In this document: in pieces, positions 1-6,168 of the stretch
How positions within the stretch are numbered: the first letter of the stretch is position 1
How the letters are laid out: every line of letters begins with the position of its first letter
Source: DATAYF01 sp036272735
GTDB taxonomy: Bacteria; Chloroflexota; Ktedonobacteria; Ktedonobacterales; Ktedonobacteraceae
Assembly (NCBI GenBank): GCA_036272735.1
Contig: DATAYF010000731.1
Location: forward strand, 1 to 9,704
DNA length: 9,704 nt
Reading direction: 5' to 3'
Position numbers and translations under genes: made by a program
Notes under the pieces: model-generated
The model's input: only the letters and a program-made list of their open reading frames with translations
The model's database searches: none
What the model was told of the DNA's origin: nothing

Positions 1-596
1 GCAGTTTCTTGAGAGCAGTTTTGAGGAATTTTTGGTTCTCAAATCCCTCCCCTGTACTCAGTGTAGCTAGTCGGTTCAGACCCACGTCCAGTCCCACGCT
101 TTTCGGTTTCTTCTCAACTCCTTGATCATCTAATTCAACGACAACACGGGTCACGCATGCGCTAGAGATTTTCCCTTTGAATCTCAGATTTTCTGCCGTA
201 TTGACCCGACCGAGCTTGGGAATCCAGAGGCAATGATCTCCAAGCTCAAATTGGTCATTGGCGAGATAAAACGAGGCGCGGGATTTCTTCTTACTTTTAA
301 ACTTGGGGCGGCGAGCGTTGTCTTCAAAAAAGGATATCCAAGCTTTGCGAAGGCGCGAGAAAGGGCTGATCAGAGGCATTCTTCGTGACCTCCCATGTCC
401 AGGGGAACTGCGCCCGTCTGATCTCATTGAACTGCTTTTTGAGCTTCAAGGCTGTTGGCTTCTCGCCTGCCTCGTACTGTCGATTCCATTCTGCTAAGGC
501 CCAATTCCATGTAAATCGCGCTACTCCAGCAGCTTTAGCAAAGTAGTTTTTCTGTTCATCTGTAGGATGGAGGCGTATCTTGTGAGCCTTGATCAT
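1..596 (-). pseudogene. tnpB: TnpB (IS605 OrfB-type) gene, frameshifted and cut by window edge
   Basis: This is the 5' part of a TnpB gene, the RNA-guided nuclease carried by IS200/IS605-family elements. The first frame starts at the ATG at 594-596, with AAAGGT upstream, and gives a typical N-terminal helix-turn-helix region (MIKAHKIRLHPTDEQKNYF, then RFTWNWAL), but stops at 324. From about position 359 the homologous reading continues in another frame: SRLRKAWISFFEDNARRPKF, then SFYLANDQFELGDHCLWIPK, and the RuvC-I motif GLDVGLNRLATLSTGEG, whose catalytic Asp codon is at 86-88. That second frame is open to position 1. One extra base (or two missing) near the CCCTTTC run at 359-365 explains the shift. 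The gene is therefore probably inactive; a sequencing error or programmed frameshift cannot be excluded. The rest of the gene and any omega-RNA lie outside the window. No TnpA is visible. Confidence 0.9.
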
Positions 597-830
597 CTGA
601 TTAGACCTTTTGTCATCGGTCCAACGACAGCACGCATGCCATCATTAACGTCTTTATGGTATCCATTGCCTGTGTTTTTTGTCAAGAAGACGAAATGTAT
701 TCACTGTGAACACATTCACCATCATGCTCTTATATTTTTGAGAACTGTGGAAGACCTCTTTTGATGATGATGAACGTAGGTCTGGACACACTTCGACACA
801 CTTCATGCGGTTTTGTTCATATTATCATGC
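597..830. other. Gene-free stretch upstream of tnpB; possible IS end
   Basis: I find no convincing gene here. At 700-719 there are overlapping small palindromes: TTCAC-T-GTGAA and GTGAA-CACA-TTCAC. IS200/IS605 elements end in small subterminal hairpins, so this could be the end next to the tnpB start, but no cleavage tetranucleotide can be assigned. A perfect tandem repeat of the 10-mer GACACACTTC lies at 785-804, and a TGA triplet run at about 763-774. Confidence 0.3.
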
Positions 831-859
831 TTGACGCTGCGGTTTTTCTTTGCTATGCT
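831..859 (+). promoter_or_regulatory. Consensus-like sigma70 promoter upstream of tRNA-Ser
   Basis: TTGACG (831-836) and TATGCT (854-859) are separated by exactly 17 bp, a strong match to a housekeeping promoter. Transcription would start near 866 and run about 128 nt to the tRNA-Ser gene. No supported open reading frame lies in between, so a tRNA precursor with a long 5' leader is the simplest reading. The leader contains the inverted repeat GTGCA (862-866) / TGCAC (885-889). Confidence 0.6.
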
Positions 860-980
860 CAGTGCAGAAGTGCACCCCCGTGCGTGCACCTGTTTTCTTA
901 TGTTTCATCGTTACACAAGGATCGCCATCAGCGGGTGGGACCCTCTTGTACACCCTCTTTTCATTCTAAAAAAGATGTGG

Positions 981-986
981 TATAGT
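981..986 (+). promoter_or_regulatory. Possible -10 element just upstream of tRNA-Ser
   Basis: TATAGT lies 7 bp before the tRNA 5' end, but no acceptable -35 box sits 16-18 bp upstream. It is either a weak proximal promoter or chance; the promoter at 831-859 is the better candidate. Confidence 0.25.
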
Positions 987-993
987 TGCTAAC

Positions 994-1076
994 GGAAGGA
1001 TGGCAGAGTGGTCTATTGCGATTGTCTTGAAAACAATTGAGCGCAAGCTCCGGGGGTTCGAATCCCTCTCCTTCCG
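994..1076 (+). tRNA. tRNA-Ser (anticodon UGA)
   Basis: The cloverleaf is complete. The acceptor stem GGAAGGA (994-1000) pairs with TCCTTCC (1069-1075), and the discriminator base is G1076, as usual for serine tRNAs. The anticodon stem ATTGT/ACAAT (1021-1025 / 1033-1037) encloses the loop CTTGAAA with anticodon TGA at 1028-1030, reading UCA codons. A long class II variable arm (GAGC-GCAA-GCTC) is present, as required for seryl-tRNA synthetase recognition. The T arm is GGGGG-TTCGAAT-CCCTC. CCA is not encoded, so it must be added after transcription. Confidence 0.97.
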
Positions 1077-1091
1077 TTTGTGAGCACTGAT

Positions 1092-1116
1092 GGCGCGTCC
1101 TATCACGCCGTTTTTT
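1092..1116 (+). terminator. Probable weak intrinsic terminator after tRNA-Ser
   Basis: A short GC stem (GGCG 1092-1095 with CGCC 1106-1109) is followed immediately by G and a run of six T at 1111-1116. The stem is only 4 bp in the best register, so the call is moderate, but the position right after the tRNA fits. Confidence 0.45.
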
Positions 1117-1298
1117 ATTACCTTACTATTCCGACACAACAACGATGCCGTTGTGTGGCTCGGTTGTTCGGTAGTGAAGTACCCTTATTATTCTAAACAA
1201 CTATAACTGAGCGTTGGGTACCCTTGTGTATGTGTATGGAAGCAGGACGTGTTTATACACTGCGCCAGGGGCCGTTTTTGGACGGACGGTGAGTTATT
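1117..1298. promoter_or_regulatory. Upstream region of the DUF4388 operon with inverted repeat
   Basis: This gap must hold the promoter of the operon starting at 1299, but I cannot pick one with a good -35/-10 pair. It contains the inverted repeat ACACAAC (1134-1140) / GTTGTGT (1150-1156) with a 9-bp centre, a direct repeat of GTACCCTT at 1179-1186 and 1218-1225, and a looser GTGTAT/ATACAC pair (1232-1237 / 1255-1260). These could be operator sites; none matches a motif I know. Confidence 0.3.
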
Positions 1299-2885
1299 GT
1301 GTCACTTATAGGTTTGTTAGAGCAGTTCAAGGTATCTAGTGTGTTGGGCCGCATCGAGACGCATGCCAAGACCGGGTTGCTCATTATTCAGCAGGGGGGG
1401 ACGTGGGTAGAATTCTATTTTCGCGATGGGATGCTCATGTGTATCGGCCCCGTGCGTACGAATGCACACCTTGGTGAACGCTTACTCCAGGACGGGCTCA
1501 TCACTCCGCAGGCTCTACGCGAGGCGATGCAGGCTCTGGCTTCGACTCCGCTCTCCGAAAATCGTATTGCTCTAACCCTCATGGATCTTGGTCTGGTGGG
1601 TCTGGAACAATTCCGATCCTGGGCGCAACTCAAGGTGCTCGACGTGCTTCAGGTAATAGTTACCTGGACAACGGGCGAGGTGTACTTTGAGGACGAGGTG
1701 ACTCCTCCGCCAGATCGGTTGTTGATTGCGCTTTCTGTCATGTCTTTGCTGGCGCAAATTCCTACTGAGGTTGCCGCTTCGCCTGATCCCGCGAGCCCGA
1801 CGGGTCTCATGACGCAGGAAGTAGCGAACATGGCGCCAGCGAATCTGCAGCCCGATGTGACGCAAATTCCCACCTTGATGAACGCTGCACAATTCCTGGC
1901 TGAGCAGGAAGAGGCCGTGGCGGCAGCAACGCCACAGCCACCCAGGCAAACATCCCAGCTCCTCTTTGCAGACGATCCAGCTTCGCCAACGTTTCCGGCC
2001 CAATCGTTGATCGATCCTCAAGCATTTACCGCACCATCCCAGGCGGATCAAGGGGACGCCATGCTCTCAGCCGCGTCGTTTATCGAGGATGATGCCATCC
2101 CTCCCCAACTAGCTTCGCAGCCTTTATTTACAAATACTACTCCTCTTGCTCCTCCTATGGATAAGTCTGGCTCGGAGCACGAGTTTTCGTCGTCGATCTT
2201 TTCGGCTCCCGCTGATGCTGATGCTGATGCTGGCTCTTTCGCGTCCATATTCGCTTCGAATCAAGAAAACGGAGTCTCTTTTACGCCACCACAGCCGGTG
2301 ATGACGCCGCCGCCTCCCAGGTTTGTCGATACGTCGTACATGCGCTCCGATATGCTGCTCACGCCTCTCAATCTGTCTTCGTTGCGCGACCGCCAGCCAT
2401 TGGTGCTGTTGACGCCAGATCAGTGGCGGGTGCTGACGAGGGCCGACGGGCAAACGTCGCTGCAAACCGTCTGTCAGGAATTGTCTATGCGTCCCGATAT
2501 GGTGTGCCAGGTCGTAGGTGAGCTGATCGCGGACCAGCTTATCCAACTGATGCTGCCCAATCCTGATGAGACGCACGAACTGTCGCCTACTTCGCGTGAG
2601 TTTGTCGCTTCCGGGTTGAGCAATGGTTATGTTGCTCCTGGTGCGGCCGCGACCTCAGCCCAACCTTGGACGGTGCCGGTGCCGCCCTCACAGCCTGATG
2701 CGCCCTCGCAGTTTTCATCATCGAGCGCTTTTGAGACACAGTCGCAGTGGGGCAATGGCGGTAATGGTGCGTCCTTTATTCCTGGACGTGGCTGGACCGC
2801 TTCTCCGCGGCCCGTGTCGCCGCTTTCGCCTGGCACGTCTTCTGGACCGTACGTGAAAGTTGGGAACAGCCGGCAACAGGTATAA
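1299..2885 (+). CDS. DUF4388 (PATAN-like) protein with disordered linker and winged-helix-like segment
   Basis: Protein of 528 aa. Residues 1-135 resemble DUF4388: an opening of the LxxLLEQF type, the YFRDGMLMCIG strand-turn typical of the family, the helix LGERLLQDGLITPQALREA (59-77), and WTTGEVYFEDE at 123-133. DUF4388 proteins are common in bacterial signalling and gliding-type regulation; the biochemical role is unknown. Residues 155-345 are rich in Pro, Ala, Ser and Gln and are probably disordered, including an ADADADA run (305-311) encoded by a GCTGAT repeat. Residues 362-418 (LLTPDQWRVLTRADGQTSLQTV onward) look like a winged-helix module. The tail is Ser/Pro/Gly-rich. The GTG start at 1299 is preceded by GGTGAG (1289-1294), and an in-frame TGA at 1290 rules out an earlier start. 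The AAA+ regulator begins 44 bp downstream, so the two are probably co-transcribed and functionally linked (inference). Confidence 0.82.
   Translation: MSLIGLLEQFKVSSVLGRIETHAKTGLLIIQQGGTWVEFYFRDGMLMCIGPVRTNAHLGERLLQDGLITPQALREAMQALASTPLSENRIALTLMDLGLVGLEQFRSWAQLKVLDVLQVIVTWTTGEVYFEDEVTPPPDRLLIALSVMSLLAQIPTEVAASPDPASPTGLMTQEVANMAPANLQPDVTQIPTLMNAAQFLAEQEEAVAAATPQPPRQTSQLLFADDPASPTFPAQSLIDPQAFTAPSQADQGDAMLSAASFIEDDAIPPQLASQPLFTNTTPLAPPMDKSGSEHEFSSSIFSAPADADADAGSFASIFASNQENGVSFTPPQPVMTPPPPRFVDTSYMRSDMLLTPLNLSSLRDRQPLVLLTPDQWRVLTRADGQTSLQTVCQELSMRPDMVCQVVGELIADQLIQLMLPNPDETHELSPTSREFVASGLSNGYVAPGAAATSAQPWTVPVPPSQPDAPSQFSSSSAFETQSQWGNGGNGASFIPGRGWTASPRPVSPLSPGTSSGPYVKVGNSRQQV
2211..2232 (+). repeat. 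GCTGAT hexamer repeat inside the DUF4388 gene
   Basis: Three full GCTGAT units plus a partial fourth encode alternating Ala-Asp in the disordered linker. Gain or loss of a 6-bp unit would keep the frame, so this could vary in length between strains without harming the gene. Confidence 0.8.
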
Positions 2886-2929
2886 CATTTCTTTGTCTGG
2901 TGGTTTTTGTGGAAGGGTTTTGTGTTGGT

Positions 2930-3982
2930 ATGGATGAAAGCAAAAATGGTGGCGTTTCGCTTGATCAGCAGGCACGTGAGGCTGGTGGCGATAGCGCAGA
3001 AGAACCATTATCGTTGCCCGGCTTTATTGTGGGTCGTAGTTCAGCCATGCTTGACGTTGCCGCGATGGTGCGTCAGGTGGCGTTGTATCCGACGACGACC
3101 GTGCTGCTACAAGGTGAAAGTGGCACTGGGAAAGATGTGGTTGCGCGTGCTATTCACGAGTTGAGTAGCCGTGCGCACTACCAATTTGTTGATATCAACT
3201 GTGCTGCCATCCCCGAGGCACTGCTGGAAACTGAGCTGTTTGGCGTTGAAGCCGGGGCATATACGGATGCCAGAGTGGCTCGTGAGGGTTATCTTTTACG
3301 CGCCGATGGTGGCACGCTGTTCCTCGATGAAATTGGCTCGATGCCGCTGGTGTTGCAGGCGAAACTGTTGCGCTTCCTGGAAACGCGTAGTTTCCGCCGC
3401 GTCGGTAGTACTAAAGAACTGCATGTTGACCTGCGCGTCGTTTCCGCCACGAATGTCGATCTCCAAACTGCCGTTGCCCACCGCCTGTTTCGTGATGACC
3501 TGTTTTATCGTTTAAAGGTGATTACGATTACGCTTCCGCCATTGCGCGACCGACTGGCTGATATCGAGCCGTTTGTGGAACATTTTTTGCGCCTGTACAG
3601 CATTGAGGGTGAGCAGCCTTTGCGAATAAGTCCCGAAGCGCTGGAATTGCTCAAGCACTATGCATGGCCCGGTAATGTGCGTGAATTGCGCAGCGTCATT
3701 CAGCGGGGCCAGATTTTGTGCGATCATAACCTTATTCAAGCGCGAGATTTACCGGAAAGCGTGCGCCTGGCCCAGCAAAGCGGGGCGCAACGTTTGCAAG
3801 AGCTGTACCAGCAGTTACACCTGCCAGCCGAGGGTATCGACCTGCACACGATGCTTGGTGATGTCGAACGCACGTTTATCTACGAGGCGCTTGAGCGATG
3901 CGAGTATAACCAGGTGCACGCCGCTGCTCTGCTGCACATTTCTCGCGATCAGTTGCGCTATCGTCTGGCACAGTTGAAGTGA
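2930..3982 (+). CDS. AAA+ sigma54-type activator without receiver domain, Fis-type HTH
   Basis: Residue numbers use the ATG at 2930 (350 aa). A GTG at 2900 in the same frame has no ribosome binding site, while GGAAGG sits at 2911-2916. The protein is a bacterial enhancer-binding-protein ATPase: Walker A GESGTGKD (62-69), Walker B GGTLFLDEI (127-135), sensor I SATN (172-175), arginine-finger segment FRDDLFYRL (187-195), sensor II WPGNVREL (246-253), and a C-terminal Fis-like DNA-binding helix-turn-helix (327-350). Only about 30 residues precede the ATPase core, so there is no receiver, GAF or PAS domain and the activity control must come from elsewhere, possibly from the DUF4388 partner 44 bp upstream (inference). 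The sigma54-contact loop, normally GAFTGA, reads GAYTDA (109-114). It may still act with sigma54 or may have become a sigma54-independent regulator. A 34-bp hairpin follows the stop codon. Confidence 0.93.
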   Translation: MDESKNGGVSLDQQAREAGGDSAEEPLSLPGFIVGRSSAMLDVAAMVRQVALYPTTTVLLQGESGTGKDVVARAIHELSSRAHYQFVDINCAAIPEALLETELFGVEAGAYTDARVAREGYLLRADGGTLFLDEIGSMPLVLQAKLLRFLETRSFRRVGSTKELHVDLRVVSATNVDLQTAVAHRLFRDDLFYRLKVITITLPPLRDRLADIEPFVEHFLRLYSIEGEQPLRISPEALELLKHYAWPGNVRELRSVIQRGQILCDHNLIQARDLPESVRLAQQSGAQRLQELYQQLHLPAEGIDLHTMLGDVERTFIYEALERCEYNQVHAAALLHISRDQLRYRLAQLK

Positions 3983-3996
3983 TCGTGAGAAATAAT

Positions 3997-4071
3997 GTGC
4001 GCTCCCGCATATAGAAGGACGTCTACTGAGCCGGTGACTCAGTAGACGTCCTTCTATATGCGGGAGCGCAC
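3997..4071. terminator. Perfect 34-bp hairpin between convergent genes (bidirectional terminator)
   Basis: Arms 3997-4030 and 4038-4071 are exact reverse complements over 34 bp, separated by a 7-nt loop (CCGGTGA). On the plus strand the stem is followed by CCCCTTTT; on the minus strand by ATTATTTC. It lies between the stop codons of the AAA+ gene (3982) and moeA (4081), so it probably ends both transcripts. The stem is several times longer than a usual intrinsic terminator and would also be an RNase III substrate. Confidence 0.8.
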
Positions 4072-4080
4072 CCCTTTTGC

Positions 4081-5307
4081 TTACTCTTCGGACCAGTCCA
4101 GCATGATGGCTTTGGCGGTATCCCCCTGATGTAGTTCAATGCCATCTTTTGATTCGGGCACGATTACCAGCGCGTTGGCGTCCACCAGCGAGGTCATGAT
4201 GTTCGATCCCTGGTTGCCTGTCGTGCGCGCCACGAATTGGTCGCCGTGCCGGGTGACATGTGCACGCACGTAGTGGCGGCGTGGGGTGCGGTCCGACAGG
4301 CTATCTTCCATTATGACTTCGACCTGCGGTTTGTTGAGTTGTGCATGGCCCAGCATTTTACGAATGATTGGTCGCCCGAATAGTTCGAAGGTGACGGCGG
4401 TAGAGACAGGATTGCCGGGCAGTCCGAGCAGCGGTACGCCGTTGATCTGTCCAAAGGCGACCGGCTTGCCTGGGCGCATGTTGATACGCCAGAAGTCGAT
4501 CTGGCCCTGTTCCTGCATGATATTCTTGACGAGGTCGAACTCGCCCACTGATACGCCGCCGGTGGTCAGGATCAGATCGTGGTGCAGCGCGACGCTAAAT
4601 TTTTCACGCAGACTTGCGGTGGTGTCGCGTGCTACGCCCAGGCGCTGCGGTTCGGCTCCGGCCTGGCGTACTGCCGCTTCAAGCAAGTAGCTATTACTGT
4701 TGCGAATTTTGCCTGGACTCAATGGCTCATCGACATCGACCAACTCGTCGCCGGTGCCCAGAATGGCGACGCGTGGTTTGCGCGTGACCGGCACGTTGGC
4801 AATGCCAAGCGTCGCCAGGATGCCGATCTCCCACGCCTTGATCTCGGTGCCACGGGCCAGGATTGTCTGACCGCGCCGCATATCTTCTGCGGCGGGACGA
4901 ATATTATTGTGAGGCGCAACCTCTTGCAATATCTCAACCCAGTCACTGTCGGGTCCGGCACTGTGGGTGAGTTCTACCTGGATCACGGCATCGGCTCCTG
5001 GCGGCACAGGCGCGCCCGTCATGATGCGCATGGCCGTACCCGCTTCCAGCGCGTGGTCCGCCACATACCCGGCAGCGATTTCGCCGGTCACGCGCAGGCG
5101 TGGTGGGTTGCCGTTTTGCTGTTTGCTATCTTGACTGAGCAGTGCGAAACCGTCCATAGCCGAGTTGGCGAACGGCGGCATATCTTCTTGCGCGATAATA
5201 TCTTCCGCCAGCACCAGGCCGTGCGCCTCCGCTATGGGGACGCGTGTGCTGAGCAGTGGGTGAATGTCGGCGAGGATACGTTGCAGCGCCTCTTCTACGC
5301 TAATCAT
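4081..5307 (-). CDS. moeA: Molybdopterin molybdenumtransferase MoeA
   Basis: MoeA inserts molybdate into adenylylated molybdopterin in the last step of molybdenum cofactor synthesis, in the cytoplasm. The protein has 408 aa, the normal size for the family. Hallmarks in order: PPFANSAMDG (44-53), MRIMTGAPVPPGADAV (93-108), GTGDELVD (184-191) opening the MogA-like nucleotide/molybdopterin-binding domain, TTGGVSVGEFD (248-258), MRPGKP (277-282), GLPGNPVS (295-302), and the C-terminal beta-barrel domain IV (about 325-408). No key residue appears to be missing. The ATG at 5305-5307 is preceded by a strong AGGGGGAAG Shine-Dalgarno. The gene stands alone; no other moa, mob or molybdoenzyme gene is in the window. 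An extended -10 promoter at 5400-5408 and a structured leader precede it. Confidence 0.97.
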   Translation of the reverse strand: MISVEEALQRILADIHPLLSTRVPIAEAHGLVLAEDIIAQEDMPPFANSAMDGFALLSQDSKQQNGNPPRLRVTGEIAAGYVADHALEAGTAMRIMTGAPVPPGADAVIQVELTHSAGPDSDWVEILQEVAPHNNIRPAAEDMRRGQTILARGTEIKAWEIGILATLGIANVPVTRKPRVAILGTGDELVDVDEPLSPGKIRNSNSYLLEAAVRQAGAEPQRLGVARDTTASLREKFSVALHHDLILTTGGVSVGEFDLVKNIMQEQGQIDFWRINMRPGKPVAFGQINGVPLLGLPGNPVSTAVTFELFGRPIIRKMLGHAQLNKPQVEVIMEDSLSDRTPRRHYVRAHVTRHGDQFVARTTGNQGSNIMTSLVDANALVIVPESKDGIELHQGDTAKAIMLDWSEE

Positions 5308-5341
5308 AATCTTCCCCCTTTGGGTATGAGTGTGCCCTTAT

Positions 5342-5394
5342 TCCGAACGCCAACGCCACTGGCGTGGCTAGCGCTGCGCGCTCAGGCGTTCGGA
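5342..5394 (-). repeat. Structured palindromic element in the moeA leader (possible three-way junction)
   Basis: An outer 10-bp stem (5342-5351 with 5385-5394) encloses two small hairpins: 5355-5368 (GCCAC-TGGC-GTGGC) and 5370-5382 (AGCGC-TGC-GCGCT). If transcription starts from the -10 at 5400-5405, the whole element is in the moeA 5' leader and ends about 34 nt before the start codon. The inner 24 bp (5351-5374) recur exactly at 6114-6137. It does not look like the known Moco RNA, which is larger and differently organised. Confidence 0.6.
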
Positions 5395-5399
5395 GCAGT

Positions 5400-5408
5400 A
5401 GTATATCA
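5400..5408 (-). promoter_or_regulatory. Extended -10 promoter for moeA
   Basis: Read on the minus strand this is TGATATACT, an extended -10 (TGn plus TATACT), with no good -35. It lies directly after the T-tract of the tRNA-Glu terminator and about 95 bp before the moeA start codon, so moeA would have its own promoter. Confidence 0.5.
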
Positions 5409-5409
5409 C

Positions 5410-5463
5410 AAAAAAGAAGAAGTCTAACACGACCTAAATAAGCCAGCCGTGTTAGACTTCTTC
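5410..5463 (-). terminator. Intrinsic terminator of tRNA-Glu
   Basis: Perfect 16-bp stem (5416-5431 with 5448-5463) with a 16-nt loop. On the minus strand the stem is followed by six T (5410-5415), a classical rho-independent terminator shortly after the tRNA-Glu 3' end. Confidence 0.85.
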
Positions 5464-5472
5464 ATAAAATAG

Positions 5473-5546
5473 TACCTCGTACGGGATTCGAACCCGTGGT
5501 CTTCGCCTTGAAAGGGCGACGTCCTAGGCCACTAGACGAACGAGGC
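5473..5546 (-). tRNA. tRNA-Glu (anticodon UUC)
   Basis: On the minus strand the acceptor stem GCCTCGT pairs with ACGAGGT, with discriminator A. The anticodon stem TCGCC/GGCGA encloses CTTTCAA with anticodon TTC, reading GAA and GAG. The D-arm (GTCTAGTGGCCTAGGAC) and T-arm (ACGGG-TTCGAAT-CCCGT) are standard for tRNA-Glu. The first acceptor pair is G1-U72, a wobble where most bacterial tRNA-Glu genes have G-C. CCA is not encoded. Confidence 0.97.
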
Positions 5547-5581
5547 GAGTACCGTGGAGCTTGCATGCACCAACGTGACAA

Positions 5582-5610
5582 ATTGTACTCTATTGTTGTT
5601 CCTGTGTCAA
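5582..5610 (-). promoter_or_regulatory. Near-perfect sigma70 promoter for tRNA-Glu
   Basis: On the minus strand TTGACA (5605-5610) and TACAAT (5582-5587) are spaced by exactly 17 bp. Transcription would start near 5575, about 29 nt before the tRNA. The promoter lies in the gap after the VOC gene stop codon. Confidence 0.88.
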
Positions 5611-5625
5611 GCGAAAATGGGCAGC

Positions 5626-6045
5626 TTATAGTTCTTCCAGATAGTTGCCTTCAATGGTAGTGAATTCGATGCGGTTGTTGTTTGGGTCGCGGGTAAAGAA
5701 GCGCGGGCGATGGGGAATGGGATCGGCCTCGATAATAGGATAGCCCGCCTCGCTGACATGCTGGCGATAGGTTTCCAGATCATCCACTTCCAGGCAGATG
5801 TGGCGACCCTCTTCCGGGTGAGCGAGGTAGGTGTCGGGGATAAAATGTATCTCCATTTCGCCATCGCCGACGGCGAACCAGATAATACCTTTGGCTCGTA
5901 ACGTTGGTGTGGCTGGTTTTTCTTGGAGTCCTAACAGTTTGCCATAAAAGGCGCGCACGTTGTCCTGCGTGCCAGCTTTGATGGGAAGTGAGGCGTGTTG
6001 CAGGCGTGGAAGATGCACGCCTTGACGTTGGTAAATAGATGTCAT
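5626..6045 (-). CDS. VOC superfamily (glyoxalase/bleomycin resistance/dioxygenase fold) protein
   Basis: Small protein of 139 aa, the usual length for a single VOC unit made of two beta-alpha-beta-beta-beta modules. The first module holds LQHASLPIKAGTQDNVRAFY with His17, and GEMEIHFIP with Glu65/His67. The second holds GRHICLEVDDLE with His82 and DPNNNRIEFTT with Glu127. These positions fit the metal-binding residues of the superfamily. VOC proteins include lyases, dioxygenases and antibiotic-binding proteins, and the substrate cannot be read from the sequence. There is no signal peptide, so it should be cytoplasmic. The ATG at 6043-6045 follows AAAGGAT, a good ribosome binding site. A weak promoter may lie around TTATAT near 6080. 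The gene is probably monocistronic. Confidence 0.9.
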   Translation of the reverse strand: MTSIYQRQGVHLPRLQHASLPIKAGTQDNVRAFYGKLLGLQEKPATPTLRAKGIIWFAVGDGEMEIHFIPDTYLAHPEEGRHICLEVDDLETYRQHVSEAGYPIIEADPIPHRPRFFTRDPNNNRIEFTTIEGNYLEEL

Positions 6046-6113
6046 AATCTGGTATCCTTTGCTATGATTAGAGAGTTCTATATAACAGTGTACTACGTCC
6101 TTATGTCGAAAAT

Positions 6114-6137
6114 CAACGCCACTGGCGTGGCTAGCGC
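6114..6137. repeat. Second copy of the 24-bp palindromic repeat
   Basis: These 24 bp are identical to 5351-5374 and contain ACGCCA-C-TGGCGT. Flanks differ, and the outer stem seen near moeA is absent. Both copies lie upstream of a minus-strand gene: 44 bp before moeA and about 69 bp before the VOC gene. Confidence 0.85.
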
Positions 6138-6168
6138 GCGGTTCAAATTTTTGTGTGCATGGAGGGGC

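Noticed and set aside
900..992. 30-codon small ORF between the promoter at 831 and tRNA-Ser
   Set aside because: No ribosome binding site before its ATG and no recognisable sequence; it ends 1 bp before the tRNA, more likely leader RNA.
1572..2576. Antisense frames of 150-159 aa under the DUF4388 gene
   Set aside because: Composition is Arg/His-rich and repetitive, as expected from the reverse of a Pro/Ala/Ser-rich coding region; no start signals.
5342..5394. Known Moco riboswitch
   Set aside because: The element is about 53 nt with a different layout, and its core recurs upstream of an unrelated gene.
4579..5427. 282-aa open frame on the plus strand
   Set aside because: It lies antisense to the well-supported moeA, has no recognisable domain and runs through the moeA leader and promoter; an antisense shadow.
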